Shown here in pieces: positions 7,947 through 17,433 of a DNA stretch of 56,503 nt. Within the stretch, counting starts at the first letter, position 1. Each line of letters starts with the position of its first letter. A model generated the notes under the pieces. It had not been told where the DNA came from. It worked only from the letters and a program-made list of their open reading frames with translations, and made no database searches. The DNA comes from an uncultured Pedobacter sp. (lineage in GTDB: Bacteria > Bacteroidota > Bacteroidia > Sphingobacteriales > Sphingobacteriaceae), in NCBI GenBank assembly GCA_946478755.1, contig CAMLDJ010000007.1:1-56503 (forward strand), written 5' to 3'. Position numbers and translations under genes: made by a program.

Positions 7947-7954
7947 TATATTTG
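7947..7954 (+). promoter_or_regulatory. -7 box of the PUL promoter
   Basis: TATATTTG fits TAnnTTTG exactly. A TTTG at 7928-7931 could be the -33 element, although the spacing (15 bases) is shorter than usual. Transcription would start near 7961, immediately before the perfect operator at 7964. Confidence 0.5.
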
Positions 7955-7963
7955 TTAAAGAAA

Positions 7964-7977
7964 TGAATACGTATTCA
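7964..7977. promoter_or_regulatory. LacI-type operator O1 of the PUL
   Basis: TGAATACGTATTCA is a perfect 14-bp palindrome with a central CG, the typical form of LacI-family operators. It overlaps the predicted transcription start. An identical copy lies 280 bases downstream. Confidence 0.75.
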
Positions 7978-8243
7978 AAATCAGATTAACTGTATATTGA
8001 AAATGAGAGACCACGCATACTTAATAAATAAAGTAGCATTAACAATAGGAGAAAGCATTTCCTTGACATTTTTGTTCTTGTTTTATGCTTTATCAGAGAG
8101 GAGAGCAACTATCCGAGTTTTGCTGTTCTCTTTTCATGTTCCGGTCAGTTACTCGTTAATTATTTTGCTGATACCCATGGTGCTACCGTTTAATAGTATC
8201 GCCTGTTTGATCCGAAGCTAAAGCTTTTTATTTTTGTCTATTT

Positions 8244-8257
8244 TGAATACGTATTCA
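8244..8257. promoter_or_regulatory. LacI-type operator O2 of the PUL
   Basis: Second identical TGAATACGTATTCA palindrome, 280 bases after the first and 157 bases before the susC start codon. Two identical sites at this distance suggest repression by DNA looping, as known for LacI itself, or a second promoter here. Confidence 0.75.
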
Positions 8258-8413
8258 TTTTGTTAAATTTAGACTAACCAACCAACCAAACCTAATCAAA
8301 TGAACAAGAAAAAATTAGTTTTCAAACCAACTTAGGTTTAGAAAGCCCTTCTAAAAAAATCAAATCAACATTAAAAAGCCGAATATGGCTTTAAACCTTA
8401 AACGATTCTTTTT
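8258..8413 (+). promoter_or_regulatory. long 5' leader of susC
   Basis: 156 bases between O2 and the susC ATG. It contains a CAAC/CCAA-rich stretch (8274-8290), a possible 11-codon leader ORF starting at ATG 8300 (MNKKKLVFKPT) and a small hairpin AAAGCC-GAATAT-GGCTTT (about 8376-8393) just before the gene. Such leaders can be targets of antisense or attenuation control in Bacteroidota PULs. No direct evidence here. Confidence 0.4.
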
Positions 8414-11400
8414 ATGCAAATTTTTACAAAATTTAAGTTTCCAGACCGGAGGTCCGGGAAGAATTTAACAGGCCTATTTAAGAAGGTAGGTCTTTGCTCT
8501 TGCTTAATAATTGCGTTGAGCATAATCAACGCTATTGGTGCAAGCGCACAAACCACCAATCGAAACGAAGCTACAAAAGGAACTCCCTTTGTGATTTCGG
8601 GAAAAGTAGTTGATGAAACCAACGGAGTGCTGGCCGGTGCATCAGTAAGGGTGTTAAAAACCAAAAAAGGGACAATTACTGATAGCGAAGGAAAGTTCTT
8701 ATTAGAAATTGACAAAGAAACTGATTCGCTTTCTATTTCTTATGTAGGCTACCAGACTAAAAATGTAGTGATTGGTCCACAGCGACAATTTAACATCCAA
8801 TTGGTACCTGTGGATAAAGAAAATGAGCTCAACTCTGTAGTAGTAGTGGGTTTTGGTACACAAAAGAAAGTATCGCTCACTGGATCGATATCTACTATCA
8901 AAGCAAGTGAACTCCAAAAATCTTCTACGCCATCCCTGTCAAATGCAATTGGCGGGAAAGTTGCTGGTATTATTACTAGACAGCGGTCTGGCGAACCTGG
9001 CTATGATGCGGCGACTGTATACGTTCGAGGATTAGCCACTTATACCGGAGCAACAGCGCCACTTATTTTAGTCGACGGTGTGGAGCGTTCCATGAATAAC
9101 ATCAATGTGGAAGAGGTAGAAAGCTTTTCTGTGCTAAAAGATGCATCAGCCACTGCTGTATATGGGATCCAAGGCGCTAACGGGGTAATCTTGATTACCA
9201 CTAAAAGAGGTGCGATTGGTAAACCTGTAATTGGTTTAAGGTCTGAAGTCGCAGTACTCACACCACAACGCTTACCAGATTATATCAATAGCTATGAATA
9301 CGGCCTTTTAACCAATGAAGCTAAAACAAATTTGGGCCGACCTCCTGTATATTCAGATGTTCAACTACAAAAATTTAAAGACCAGTCTGATCCGTATCTA
9401 TATCCAGATGTAAATTGGATTGATGTGGTATTAAGAAACAGAACTTACCAGAATATCCACAACTTAAATGTGAGTGGTGGCGGTGATGTCTTTAGGTATT
9501 ATACGAATGTTGGCTATCTTTCGGAAAGTGGAATTTTCAGAGAAGATTCTACAGTTCCTTATCCAACAAATACAAATTACCAGCGGTATAATTTTCGCTC
9601 TAATGTGGATGTGAACCTGGCTAAGAATTTTATGGTAGCCTTAAACCTTGCTGGCATTATCCAGAATGGTTATTATCCGGGTACATCGGCCTTTGGGATT
9701 TTCGAAGCCTTAAACCTTACGCCTAATAATGCTTACCCAATTAAAAATCCAGATGGATCAATCCCTGGAAAAGGAACTTTCCTGGCGGAGAACCCATTTA
9801 CAAAAACTACCCAGAAAGGATATGAAAAACAATTTCAAAATGGCCTACAAACATTGCTTACGGCAAGATGGGACCTTTCAGACTTGGTAACCAAGGGCTT
9901 GTCATTGCAAGGAAGCTTCGCATATGATTACAATAATTATCAAAGTAATAGAAGAACCAAAAACCCGGCAACTTTTGAATACTATCTGGATGGTGCCGAT
10001 AATAAAACAAAATATAGACCAATCTCTCAGGAAACTGCATTAAATTATAGCCAAGGCAATACCGCCAATCGCAGGTATCAGATAGAATTCCAGACAAATT
10101 ATAGTCGTTTATTTGGAAAGCATAATGTAGGAGCAGGTATTTTTGCGAAGAGAACCGAGTACGTAGATTTGACCGGTGGTTCTTCATTGGCGAACTTCCC
10201 CTTCCGCAAGCAAGGATTGTCTGCACGTGCTACCTATGATTATAACTCACGTTACCTATTTGAGTTTACTGGTAGTTATAATGGTTCAGAAAATTTCCCT
10301 AAAGGAAAAGCCTACGGTTTTTTCCCCGCCTTTGCTGGTGGATGGATTGTTTCTAACGAAGCATTTTGGCATGTTCCGGCAATTAACCTCCTTAAATTTA
10401 GAGGCTCTCACGGGATAGTGGGAAATGACCAAGTGGGTGGAGCAAGGTTTTTATTCCAAACCACGATCAACAAGGGCGCAACGTCCTACAGGGAAGGCGA
10501 TGCCCAAGTTTCTATGGGTACCGCGTTTGCAGAAAATCGCATCGGTAATGAGGATATTACATGGGAAAAGGCAGCCAAAACAAATATCGGAATGGACTTA
10601 GAATTGTTGAAGAGCAGGATCGTATTCGATATCAATGTATTTAAAGAACACCGATATGATATTTTGATCCCAAGACAACAGATCCCTTATGCTGCCGGCT
10701 ACCCAAGCTCCGTTATTCCCTACGCGAATTTGGCAATTGTGGATAATAAAGGAATAGATGGATCATTCATTTTCCGTAATACCTCAAAAGGCGGCTTTTT
10801 TTATGCCTTAGAAGGCACTTGTACGTTTGCGCGTAACAAAATCATAGAAAACGATAGTCCGATTAAACATTATGGATATCAGAACAGTAGGGGGCAGGCG
10901 ATCAATCGCCCGTATGGATATATCGCATTGGGGATATTCCAAAATCAAGCTGAAATAAATAGCAGTCCCAGCCAATCTTATTTTAAAGCGAGCACGATTC
11001 CTGGTGATATCAAATATCAGGACTTAAATGGTGATAACAAGATCGATTCAGATGATCAGACCTTTTACGGCTATGCCCGTACGCCTGAAATTACATACGG
11101 TTTAGGAACTAGATTCGAATATAAAGGATTTGATGCCAGTATCTATTTTTCTGGTGCTGCCAATACCGATGTGTTTCTTAACGGACGTTCTACCTGGGCG
11201 TTTTCAGATGGAATCAGCTATAATATCTTAAGGGAATATTATGATAACCACTGGGTACCTGGTGCAGATAATGCCAATGTGAAATATCCGAATGTTACGG
11301 AGACACCGAACAGTAATAACTTCACTACCAATACGATATATAAAGTAAATGGAAACTATGTTCGCCTGAAGACTGCAGAGATCGGTTATAATTTCCCAAA

Positions 11401-11566
11401 AACATGGACTAAAAGGGTGGGAGTAAACAATGTTCGATTATTTATCAATGGGATGAACCTGGCTGTTTGGGATCACATCAAAATATTTAACCCAGAAGAT
11501 GATGGACCGAACGGTAACTATCCACTTACGAAAAATTTCAATTTTGGTACTAGCATCTCATTTTAA
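8414..11566 (+). CDS. SusC/RagA-type TonB-dependent outer-membrane transporter
   Basis: 1050 residues. A signal sequence lies at about residues 20-46, ending ASAQ. A carboxypeptidase-regulatory-like domain follows (~57-130: VISGKVVDETNGVLAGASV), then the TonB-box region and plug domain (VVVGFGTQKKVSLTGSI; LILVDGVER; LKDASATAVYGIQGANGVI) and a beta-barrel ending in an aromatic residue (FGTSISF). It imports oligosaccharides together with the SusD partner encoded 21 bases downstream. There is no N-terminal STN domain, so it should not signal to an anti-sigma factor, in line with control by the upstream LacI protein. It is the first gene of the PUL, and the start follows an AT-rich leader. Confidence 0.97.
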   Translation: MQIFTKFKFPDRRSGKNLTGLFKKVGLCSCLIIALSIINAIGASAQTTNRNEATKGTPFVISGKVVDETNGVLAGASVRVLKTKKGTITDSEGKFLLEIDKETDSLSISYVGYQTKNVVIGPQRQFNIQLVPVDKENELNSVVVVGFGTQKKVSLTGSISTIKASELQKSSTPSLSNAIGGKVAGIITRQRSGEPGYDAATVYVRGLATYTGATAPLILVDGVERSMNNINVEEVESFSVLKDASATAVYGIQGANGVILITTKRGAIGKPVIGLRSEVAVLTPQRLPDYINSYEYGLLTNEAKTNLGRPPVYSDVQLQKFKDQSDPYLYPDVNWIDVVLRNRTYQNIHNLNVSGGGDVFRYYTNVGYLSESGIFREDSTVPYPTNTNYQRYNFRSNVDVNLAKNFMVALNLAGIIQNGYYPGTSAFGIFEALNLTPNNAYPIKNPDGSIPGKGTFLAENPFTKTTQKGYEKQFQNGLQTLLTARWDLSDLVTKGLSLQGSFAYDYNNYQSNRRTKNPATFEYYLDGADNKTKYRPISQETALNYSQGNTANRRYQIEFQTNYSRLFGKHNVGAGIFAKRTEYVDLTGGSSLANFPFRKQGLSARATYDYNSRYLFEFTGSYNGSENFPKGKAYGFFPAFAGGWIVSNEAFWHVPAINLLKFRGSHGIVGNDQVGGARFLFQTTINKGATSYREGDAQVSMGTAFAENRIGNEDITWEKAAKTNIGMDLELLKSRIVFDINVFKEHRYDILIPRQQIPYAAGYPSSVIPYANLAIVDNKGIDGSFIFRNTSKGGFFYALEGTCTFARNKIIENDSPIKHYGYQNSRGQAINRPYGYIALGIFQNQAEINSSPSQSYFKASTIPGDIKYQDLNGDNKIDSDDQTFYGYARTPEITYGLGTRFEYKGFDASIYFSGAANTDVFLNGRSTWAFSDGISYNILREYYDNHWVPGADNANVKYPNVTETPNSNNFTTNTIYKVNGNYVRLKTAEIGYNFPKTWTKRVGVNNVRLFINGMNLAVWDHIKIFNPEDDGPNGNYPLTKNFNFGTSISF

Positions 11567-11587
11567 ATTAGTTCAAACGATAATATT

Positions 11588-13435
11588 ATGAAATTAATTA
11601 TAAAATCACTTTTCGTATCGCTGTTAGTTTTTTCGGCAGTATCATGTAAAAAGGACTTTTTAGATAAAGCTCCTGATGATGATTTAACGCTCAAAGAGGT
11701 GTTCGCAAACCATGATTATGCGCTAAATTTTTTAAAAAATATCTATACTGCTCTACCTGTTGAGCATAGAAATGTAGATAATGATATCAATGGTAATGCA
11801 TTTGTAGGTTCATCGGATGATATGGAACAAGGCTACGACAGGTCATTTTGCACCGCAATAAATTCAGGAGCCTGGGGCCCTGGTATTTGGAATTCCCCAA
11901 CTGTTCCTAATACAACAATTGATCCTTGGGGATCCAATTATGTTGGTATTCGCAAGGCAAACATATTCTTAGAAAATATAGATAATGTTCCAACAGATGA
12001 TGTTTATACCCCCGCTTTAAGGGAGCGTTCAAAAGGAGAGGCGCTATTTTTAAGAGCTTACTTCCATTTTTTACTAATGAGGCTTTATGGACCAGTTCCC
12101 GTGATGAGCCATAGCCTTACCTTTGCTGAGGAGTTAAAAACTAGCCGAACCCCAATTGAGCAATGTGTAGCCTTTGTTGCGAGTGAATGTGACAAAGCAG
12201 CTGCTTTATTACCAGAGCGAATTACTGCAACTTCAGAATATGGTCGTCCTGCAAAATCAGTGTGTTTGGCCTTAAAGGCAAGGGTTCTATTGTATATGGC
12301 AAGCCCACTTTGGAATGGTAATCAAGACTATACAAATATCAAAAATGCTGATGGTACAACTTTATTTCCAAATTTTGCTGCATCAAGATGGCAGGATGCA
12401 GCCAATGCTGCAAAAGCTTCAATTGATCAGGCAGAGGCCGCTGGATACGGGTTATATTTTTCTCCAACCAACAATCCAAAAGATAATTATCAGGAAATCT
12501 TTTACGTAAATAATAACAAAGAACTTATTTTTTGCTATAACACTGGAGTTTGGGATGATCACGACGTTTACAGTGAACCTCGGGGCATGACCGGAACAGG
12601 TTTTACCTTAAATGGGGCTTCTCAAAATATTGTTGACCAATATGAAATGGCAAATGGAATAGCCCCGATTTTAGGCTATAATCCTGATTTAACTCCAATT
12701 ATTAATCCAGCATCTGGTTATACGGAAACCGGATTTACGCCTACTGCAGATCCAAAAGGTATTTATGCGGCCAATACCAGTATGATGTATGTTAACCGCG
12801 AACCACGTTTTTATGCAAGTATTCACTTTACTGGAGAATTATGGAAGCCGACGCGTAGGCCAGCTGCAAACCCGGAACTTCAATTTTACGCAAAAGGGGC
12901 TGACGGAATAATAAGCGGTGCTAATTACAGCAGGACTGGTTATTTGGTCAAAAAATTAGCAAATCCAAATTTTGTAATGTCTCCACGTGTATCACTTACC
13001 CATACCTGGCCATTGTTCCGTTTGGGAGAGCAATATTTAAATTATGCTGAAGCATTAAATGAGGCGCAAGGCCCGGTATCAGATGTTTATAAATATGTCA
13101 ACCTAATCAGAACACGTTCTGGTCTACCTGGTCTGCCATCTGGTTTATCTCAAGAAGAGATGCGCTTAAAGATCCGTCATGAACGCCAGATTGAGCTCTT
13201 CTTCGAGGGAGGATTCCGATATTTTGATTGCCACCGTTGGAAAATTGCTGAAATTATCGATAATGGAAATTTAATCGGATTAAATATTAGCGCGGGCCAA
13301 ACTAAAACAGACCCGGCATTTTTCAAGCGCGTTGTGTATGAAAAAAGGGTGTTTGAGAAAAAGCATTACTTATGGCCAATGCAACAACGTGAGGTTGAAA
13401 AAAATCCAAACCTCGTTCAAAACTACGGCTGGTAA
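11588..13435 (+). CDS. SusD/RagB-type surface glycan-binding lipoprotein
   Basis: 615 residues. Lipobox SAVSC-KKDFLDKAP near residue 20, typical of SusD proteins. The family pattern follows: TPR-like helices with ALFLRAYFHFLLMRLYGPVP, then the C-terminal RagB/SusD region with LGEQYLNYAEALNEA, IRHERQIELFFEGGFRYFDCHRW and the ending LWPMQQREVEKNPNLVQNYGW. It caps the SusC barrel and captures the glycan. It is paired with SusC at the usual short distance. A hairpin after the gene probably lowers expression of the enzymes downstream relative to SusC/D. Confidence 0.97.
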   Translation: MKLIIKSLFVSLLVFSAVSCKKDFLDKAPDDDLTLKEVFANHDYALNFLKNIYTALPVEHRNVDNDINGNAFVGSSDDMEQGYDRSFCTAINSGAWGPGIWNSPTVPNTTIDPWGSNYVGIRKANIFLENIDNVPTDDVYTPALRERSKGEALFLRAYFHFLLMRLYGPVPVMSHSLTFAEELKTSRTPIEQCVAFVASECDKAAALLPERITATSEYGRPAKSVCLALKARVLLYMASPLWNGNQDYTNIKNADGTTLFPNFAASRWQDAANAAKASIDQAEAAGYGLYFSPTNNPKDNYQEIFYVNNNKELIFCYNTGVWDDHDVYSEPRGMTGTGFTLNGASQNIVDQYEMANGIAPILGYNPDLTPIINPASGYTETGFTPTADPKGIYAANTSMMYVNREPRFYASIHFTGELWKPTRRPAANPELQFYAKGADGIISGANYSRTGYLVKKLANPNFVMSPRVSLTHTWPLFRLGEQYLNYAEALNEAQGPVSDVYKYVNLIRTRSGLPGLPSGLSQEEMRLKIRHERQIELFFEGGFRYFDCHRWKIAEIIDNGNLIGLNISAGQTKTDPAFFKRVVYEKRVFEKKHYLWPMQQREVEKNPNLVQNYGW

Positions 13436-13468
13436 GATATAGCTCACAAAACCCCAAAAATTATAAGT

Positions 13469-13500
13469 AGCAGCATCTGCATTTGGTAGATGCTGCTTTA
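13469..13500 (+). terminator. intercistronic hairpin after susD (attenuator or mRNA stabiliser)
   Basis: AGCAGCATCT (13469-13478) pairs perfectly with AGATGCTGCT (13488-13497), followed by TTTAAAA. The next gene starts 12 bases later, so it probably acts as a partial terminator or 3'-end protector of the susCD message. The T tract is short. Confidence 0.6.
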
Positions 13501-13511
13501 AAATCCAAAAT

Positions 13512-14714
13512 ATGATTAAAAAAATTTACACAGGTTTATTTATACTCTGCTTATTTCTGGCGAGTGCGCATGCACAAGAATTGTATCTGCCAGGCAATGG
13601 TCAAAGTACCAAATGGATCAGTTTGGAAAACCCACGTGGTGAAAGGGGCATGGCAGCCTTAGAGAACAAAGGCGCAAAGGGCCATGCTTCGGAATGGGTT
13701 CATGCCGGACAACGAAAAGTGATGATGGACTATGATGGAGCCGGGATCGTCAATCGGATTTGGCTTACTTTTATTGAAAGGAGCCCGAAATCATTACGCT
13801 CCATTTACATCGAAATTTATTGGGATGGCGCGACAAAGCCTGCAGTATCTGTCCCTATCGGTGATTTTTTTGGCCTAGGCTTAGGCCGCAGGGTTCCCTT
13901 TCAATCAGCATTGTTTTCTGACCCGGAAGGGAAGTCTTTCAATTGCAATGTGCCCATGCCATTTAAAAAGCATGCTAAGATTGTTTTTGTAAACGAGTCT
14001 AAAGAAAACCAGCTGTTGTTTTACGACATTAACTTAACGGCGTTAAAGAAGCCACTCAAGGAAATGTCTTATTTCCATGCCTATTGGAGCAATAATAAAG
14101 ACAGTAAGCTAGGGGAAGATTTTGAAATTTTACCCAAAGTTATCGGCAAAGGCCGTTATTTGGGTACCAACATGAGTATTATTGCTGATCCAATCTACGG
14201 AGATACCTGGTTCGGTGAAGGAGAGGTTAAAGCCTATTTAGACGGCGATATTGAACACCCTACTTTAGCAGGTACCGGTACGGAAGACTATATCGGTTCG
14301 GCCTGGAACTTAGGCCCCTTTGCCCAACTTTACCAAGGCGCTCCCATTGTAGATAAAGTAAAAAAGCAATTTGCATTTTATCGTTACCATGTGCCGGATC
14401 CAATTTATTTTAATACAGATTGCAAAATCACCATCCAACAGATGGGTGGGGGCGGTAGAGATCCAATCAGAACAATAGCTAAAGCTGGAGGAAAAGTAAA
14501 GCCTATATCAGTAATGACTGAAAAAGGATTGATCAAAATACTCGAGGAAGCCAATTATCCAGATCTTTTTGACGACAAATTTCCTAAAGACGAATGGGTT
14601 AATTTTTACAGAATAGACAATTATTCGGCCGTTGCCTACTTCTATCTAGATAGGCCAGAAAGTAATTTGCCACCATTAGCTCCATTGGCCGAAAGGTTAA
14701 AGGGAACCAATTAA
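13512..14714 (+). CDS. GH172 (DUF2961) family furanosidase A
   Basis: 400 residues with an N-terminal signal peptide (ends SAHAQ). GH172 features: DYDGAGIVNRIWLTF, YWDGATKP, PMPFKKHAKI, and the pair WFGEGEVK and GTGTEDY whose glutamates correspond to the two catalytic carboxylates of the family. Known GH172 enzymes act on alpha-D-fructofuranosides or alpha-D-arabinofuranosides and form hexamers or trimers. It is more distant from the other three GH172 proteins in this PUL: the two glutamates are 22 rather than 21 residues apart, and the segment after GTGTEDY differs. It is likely periplasmic. The substrate is inferred from the locus, not from sequence alone. Confidence 0.88.
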   Translation: MIKKIYTGLFILCLFLASAHAQELYLPGNGQSTKWISLENPRGERGMAALENKGAKGHASEWVHAGQRKVMMDYDGAGIVNRIWLTFIERSPKSLRSIYIEIYWDGATKPAVSVPIGDFFGLGLGRRVPFQSALFSDPEGKSFNCNVPMPFKKHAKIVFVNESKENQLLFYDINLTALKKPLKEMSYFHAYWSNNKDSKLGEDFEILPKVIGKGRYLGTNMSIIADPIYGDTWFGEGEVKAYLDGDIEHPTLAGTGTEDYIGSAWNLGPFAQLYQGAPIVDKVKKQFAFYRYHVPDPIYFNTDCKITIQQMGGGGRDPIRTIAKAGGKVKPISVMTEKGLIKILEEANYPDLFDDKFPKDEWVNFYRIDNYSAVAYFYLDRPESNLPPLAPLAERLKGTN

Positions 14715-14750
14715 AACTTAACTAATACCTAATCAACTGAAACTAAATAA

Positions 14751-16598
14751 ATGAATTGGAAATCTATTGATATTTGGATTATAGTGGGCTACTTGGCATT
14801 GATGTTTTGTATGTCTTTGTACCATAGGCGCTTTGCTTCGAAAAACCTGGAGAATTTTTTTCTTGGCGGCCGTAAAATTCCTGGTTGGTTAAACGGTATT
14901 TCTTATACGGCAGCAATGGTTAGCCCAGATGCTGCAACAGGTTATGGAGGCTTGGGGCTGGTTACCGGCGCATTTATCTCTTGGTGGTATTTGAGCCGAT
15001 TTGGGCTTGCGCTTTTTATAGGCGGTGTGTTGTTTGCTGTTTTCTGGAGACGAATGAATTTATTCACTAGTCTGGAATTCTATGACAGGCGTTTTCCTTC
15101 TGGTGCAGCTTCTGCTATGCGTTTATGGATTGCCATACGAACTTCTTTAATTGCCATGCCCGCTTGGACAGGAGTAACTTTATTGGCAGCCTATAAGATT
15201 ATGGGGCCTGCATTTGGATTATCAAAAGTTGATACCCTTTACTTAATCGTGCCGGTTTCATTCCTTTTTGTCTTCTTTTCTGGCTATAAGGGAGTAGTCA
15301 TCTCGAACTTGATCCAGATGTGTATTTTCTTCATTGGCGCAGTAACATTGGCTGGGTTTACGCTCGCACACTTTGGTGGGCCTACAGCCATGACCGAATC
15401 TCTAAACCAATTTTTTGGCACTTCGCATCCGGAGATCCTGCAAATGACCCCGCCTACTAATCATGATGTATTTCCCATGGCAGCCGCATTGGCCTGGCTT
15501 TTTGGGCAAAGTATAGGCTACGGGGGGGATGCTGCACCAATGGGTGGTGCCATGGAAGGACAACGCATCTTATCTACACGCACACCTTCAGAAGCATTAA
15601 CAATGTATGTCGTTACTGCGATTACCATGTTTATATTATTGCTACTGGTCACATTGCCGTGTATCTCTGCAGCGATGCTATATCCAGACTTACGTTTAGA
15701 AGGTGCAGATAGAGAATTGGTATACGGCAGGTTAATGAAAACGATGCTTCCAGTTGGAGCAATGGGCTTATTAATAGCAGCTATGATGGCAGCAACGATG
15801 TCTACCGTGGGAGATAACCTCAATTTTGGTAGTCAGGTGCTGGTAAGCGATATCTACCGCAGATGGTTCGTTAAATCAGCCAGTGAGAAGCATTACCTGA
15901 TGATGGGGAAGATTGGAATGGTGCTTATCACGACTATGGCTATAGCGGTAGTATTTAATGTAACCATTATGACAGATGTCGCCATTATCATGCTTCAAAT
16001 TAGCGCGGCAGAGTTACCGGCCAATTGGGCGCAATGGTGGTGGTGGCGATTTAATGGTCCTGCACGCATTGCAGCATCCTTTGGTGGAGCTGCTATTTTT
16101 TGTATCGTAGTGATCTTGCCAAAACTATTTATCTACCTCGGGTTTGAATGGGCAGAGCAAGTAATTATGCCATGGTGGTACCAAACATTGGTTGTTATGG
16201 GATTGACTACTGTTTTATGGGTCACCGTAGCCTTATTAACAAAACCAGATCCAGATGAATTACTTAACGATTTTTATAAAAAGGTAAGACCTTTAGGTTT
16301 TTGGAAACCTTATCGCATCAACCATCCTGCTTTACCAAAAACACCAACTAAACCCATATTTAGAGGATTATTGGTCGCCGTTATTGGCTTCAGCGCCACA
16401 TCCTTACTCATTCTGGGCTTAACAGAAATTTGGTTCGGCAAGTACCTCATTAGCATGATAGAGCTTGCCTTGTGCGTCATTCTTTTTATTGTCTTTAAAA
16501 AGACAGCCGTTTCATTTCTTGCTTATCTCTCCAATCGCGTGGGCGACAATGAAGTGGCTGAAGAAAATGCCATGGAATTACTAGCTAACAAACAATAA
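14751..16598 (+). CDS. sodium:solute symporter (SSS family)
   Basis: 615 residues with about 13-14 hydrophobic segments. The N-terminus IDIWIIVGYLALMFCMSLYHRR, then FFLGGRKIPGWLNGISYTAAMVSPD, is the SSS signature: a Na+ site in TM1, unwound helix and FFLGGR motif. SSS members take up sugars, polyols, sialic acid or other small solutes in exchange for a sodium gradient. Bacteroidota PULs often carry one for the final monosaccharide or a side product. It begins 36 bases after a GH172 gene, and the GATase-like gene follows. With a FucP-type permease also present, it may import a second component of the glycan. Confidence 0.92.
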   Translation: MNWKSIDIWIIVGYLALMFCMSLYHRRFASKNLENFFLGGRKIPGWLNGISYTAAMVSPDAATGYGGLGLVTGAFISWWYLSRFGLALFIGGVLFAVFWRRMNLFTSLEFYDRRFPSGAASAMRLWIAIRTSLIAMPAWTGVTLLAAYKIMGPAFGLSKVDTLYLIVPVSFLFVFFSGYKGVVISNLIQMCIFFIGAVTLAGFTLAHFGGPTAMTESLNQFFGTSHPEILQMTPPTNHDVFPMAAALAWLFGQSIGYGGDAAPMGGAMEGQRILSTRTPSEALTMYVVTAITMFILLLLVTLPCISAAMLYPDLRLEGADRELVYGRLMKTMLPVGAMGLLIAAMMAATMSTVGDNLNFGSQVLVSDIYRRWFVKSASEKHYLMMGKIGMVLITTMAIAVVFNVTIMTDVAIIMLQISAAELPANWAQWWWWRFNGPARIAASFGGAAIFCIVVILPKLFIYLGFEWAEQVIMPWWYQTLVVMGLTTVLWVTVALLTKPDPDELLNDFYKKVRPLGFWKPYRINHPALPKTPTKPIFRGLLVAVIGFSATSLLILGLTEIWFGKYLISMIELALCVILFIVFKKTAVSFLAYLSNRVGDNEVAEENAMELLANKQ

Positions 16599-16622
16599 AA
16601 AATAATTAATACAACAGAATAT

Positions 16623-17432
16623 ATGACAATGAAAAATTTTAGATCAAAAGACGAACATGTGCTTTATTTGGGTGATTGGGTATTTAGTGTAGGCCCATTA
16701 TTTATAGAAACGCCTTTTGGTACAGAGACAAAAGATGCTGATCTGCATTTTTATGGAAAGCGACTTGTTCAAGCTATTGATCCAATAGTTGATGTAACAA
16801 GTATGGCCAACTGGGAACTTTATCGCATGCAGCCAGGTCGTTTGGAAGAGCTATTAAACGAATCGGTAGGCCTAATCATCAGCGATGTAGAAGCCAAGTG
16901 TTTTCATTTATTCCCAAGCTTTTTCGATCGCGCGATGCGTAAAGACACGATAGTAACTTTTCCGGACAGGTTAACATCGATCAAAACATGGATAGAAAAT
17001 GGTGGCGGATTGATGATGCTCGGGGGGTGGTTGTCATTTAGTGGTGCTTTAGGAAAATCAGGTTGGGGCAGAAGCTCTTTCTCTAATGCATTACCCGTAC
17101 AATGCTTGGCTACAGAAGATTTGGTAGAATCATCAGCAGGATTTACCGCAGAAGTATTAGAACCAGAACATCCTGTCGTAAAAGGTTTGTCATGGGATAC
17201 TTTTCCCCCAATTTTTGGCTATAACGAGGTTATAGAAAAACCCATAGGAAAAGTTTTGGTAAGGGTAAAAGAAACGGGTCATCCATTAGTTGTAGTAGGT
17301 GAATGCGGTAAAGGTCGAATTTTAACCTATATGTCTGATCCGGCGCCGCACTGGGGAATAAATTTTGAATTATGGGAAAGTTATGATGCGTTTTGGCAAC
17401 AATCATTGAATTGGATTAAAAAGAAAAATTAA
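16623..17432 (+). CDS. GATase1-like protein (PF07090-type)
   Basis: 269 residues, no signal peptide, cytoplasmic. It has the flavodoxin-like GATase1 fold pattern: VLYLGDWVFSVGP, VGLIISDVEA, LTSIKTWIENGGGLMMLGGW, then LEPEHPVVKGLSW and GECGKGRILTYMSDPAPHWG. These match 'putative glutamine amidotransferase' proteins. At the usual nucleophile position (GGWLSFSG) I see no Cys, so amidotransferase activity is doubtful. It sits between the SSS transporter and the ceramidase-like gene, with only one base between it and the latter. This three-gene set often travels with DUF2961 genes, but its job is unknown. Confidence 0.75.
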   Translation: MTMKNFRSKDEHVLYLGDWVFSVGPLFIETPFGTETKDADLHFYGKRLVQAIDPIVDVTSMANWELYRMQPGRLEELLNESVGLIISDVEAKCFHLFPSFFDRAMRKDTIVTFPDRLTSIKTWIENGGGLMMLGGWLSFSGALGKSGWGRSSFSNALPVQCLATEDLVESSAGFTAEVLEPEHPVVKGLSWDTFPPIFGYNEVIEKPIGKVLVRVKETGHPLVVVGECGKGRILTYMSDPAPHWGINFELWESYDAFWQQSLNWIKKKN

Positions 17433-17433
17433 A

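Noticed and set aside
7997..8221. 74-residue hydrophobic ORF between the two operators
   Set aside because: It lies wholly within the control region, has no family resemblance, and AT-rich DNA gives such hydrophobic frames by chance. It is possible but not supported.
8414..11566. Several antisense ORFs inside susC and other PUL genes (for example 9858-10226)
   Set aside because: They mirror the coding frames of strong genes, have no domains, and no promoter or leader fits them.
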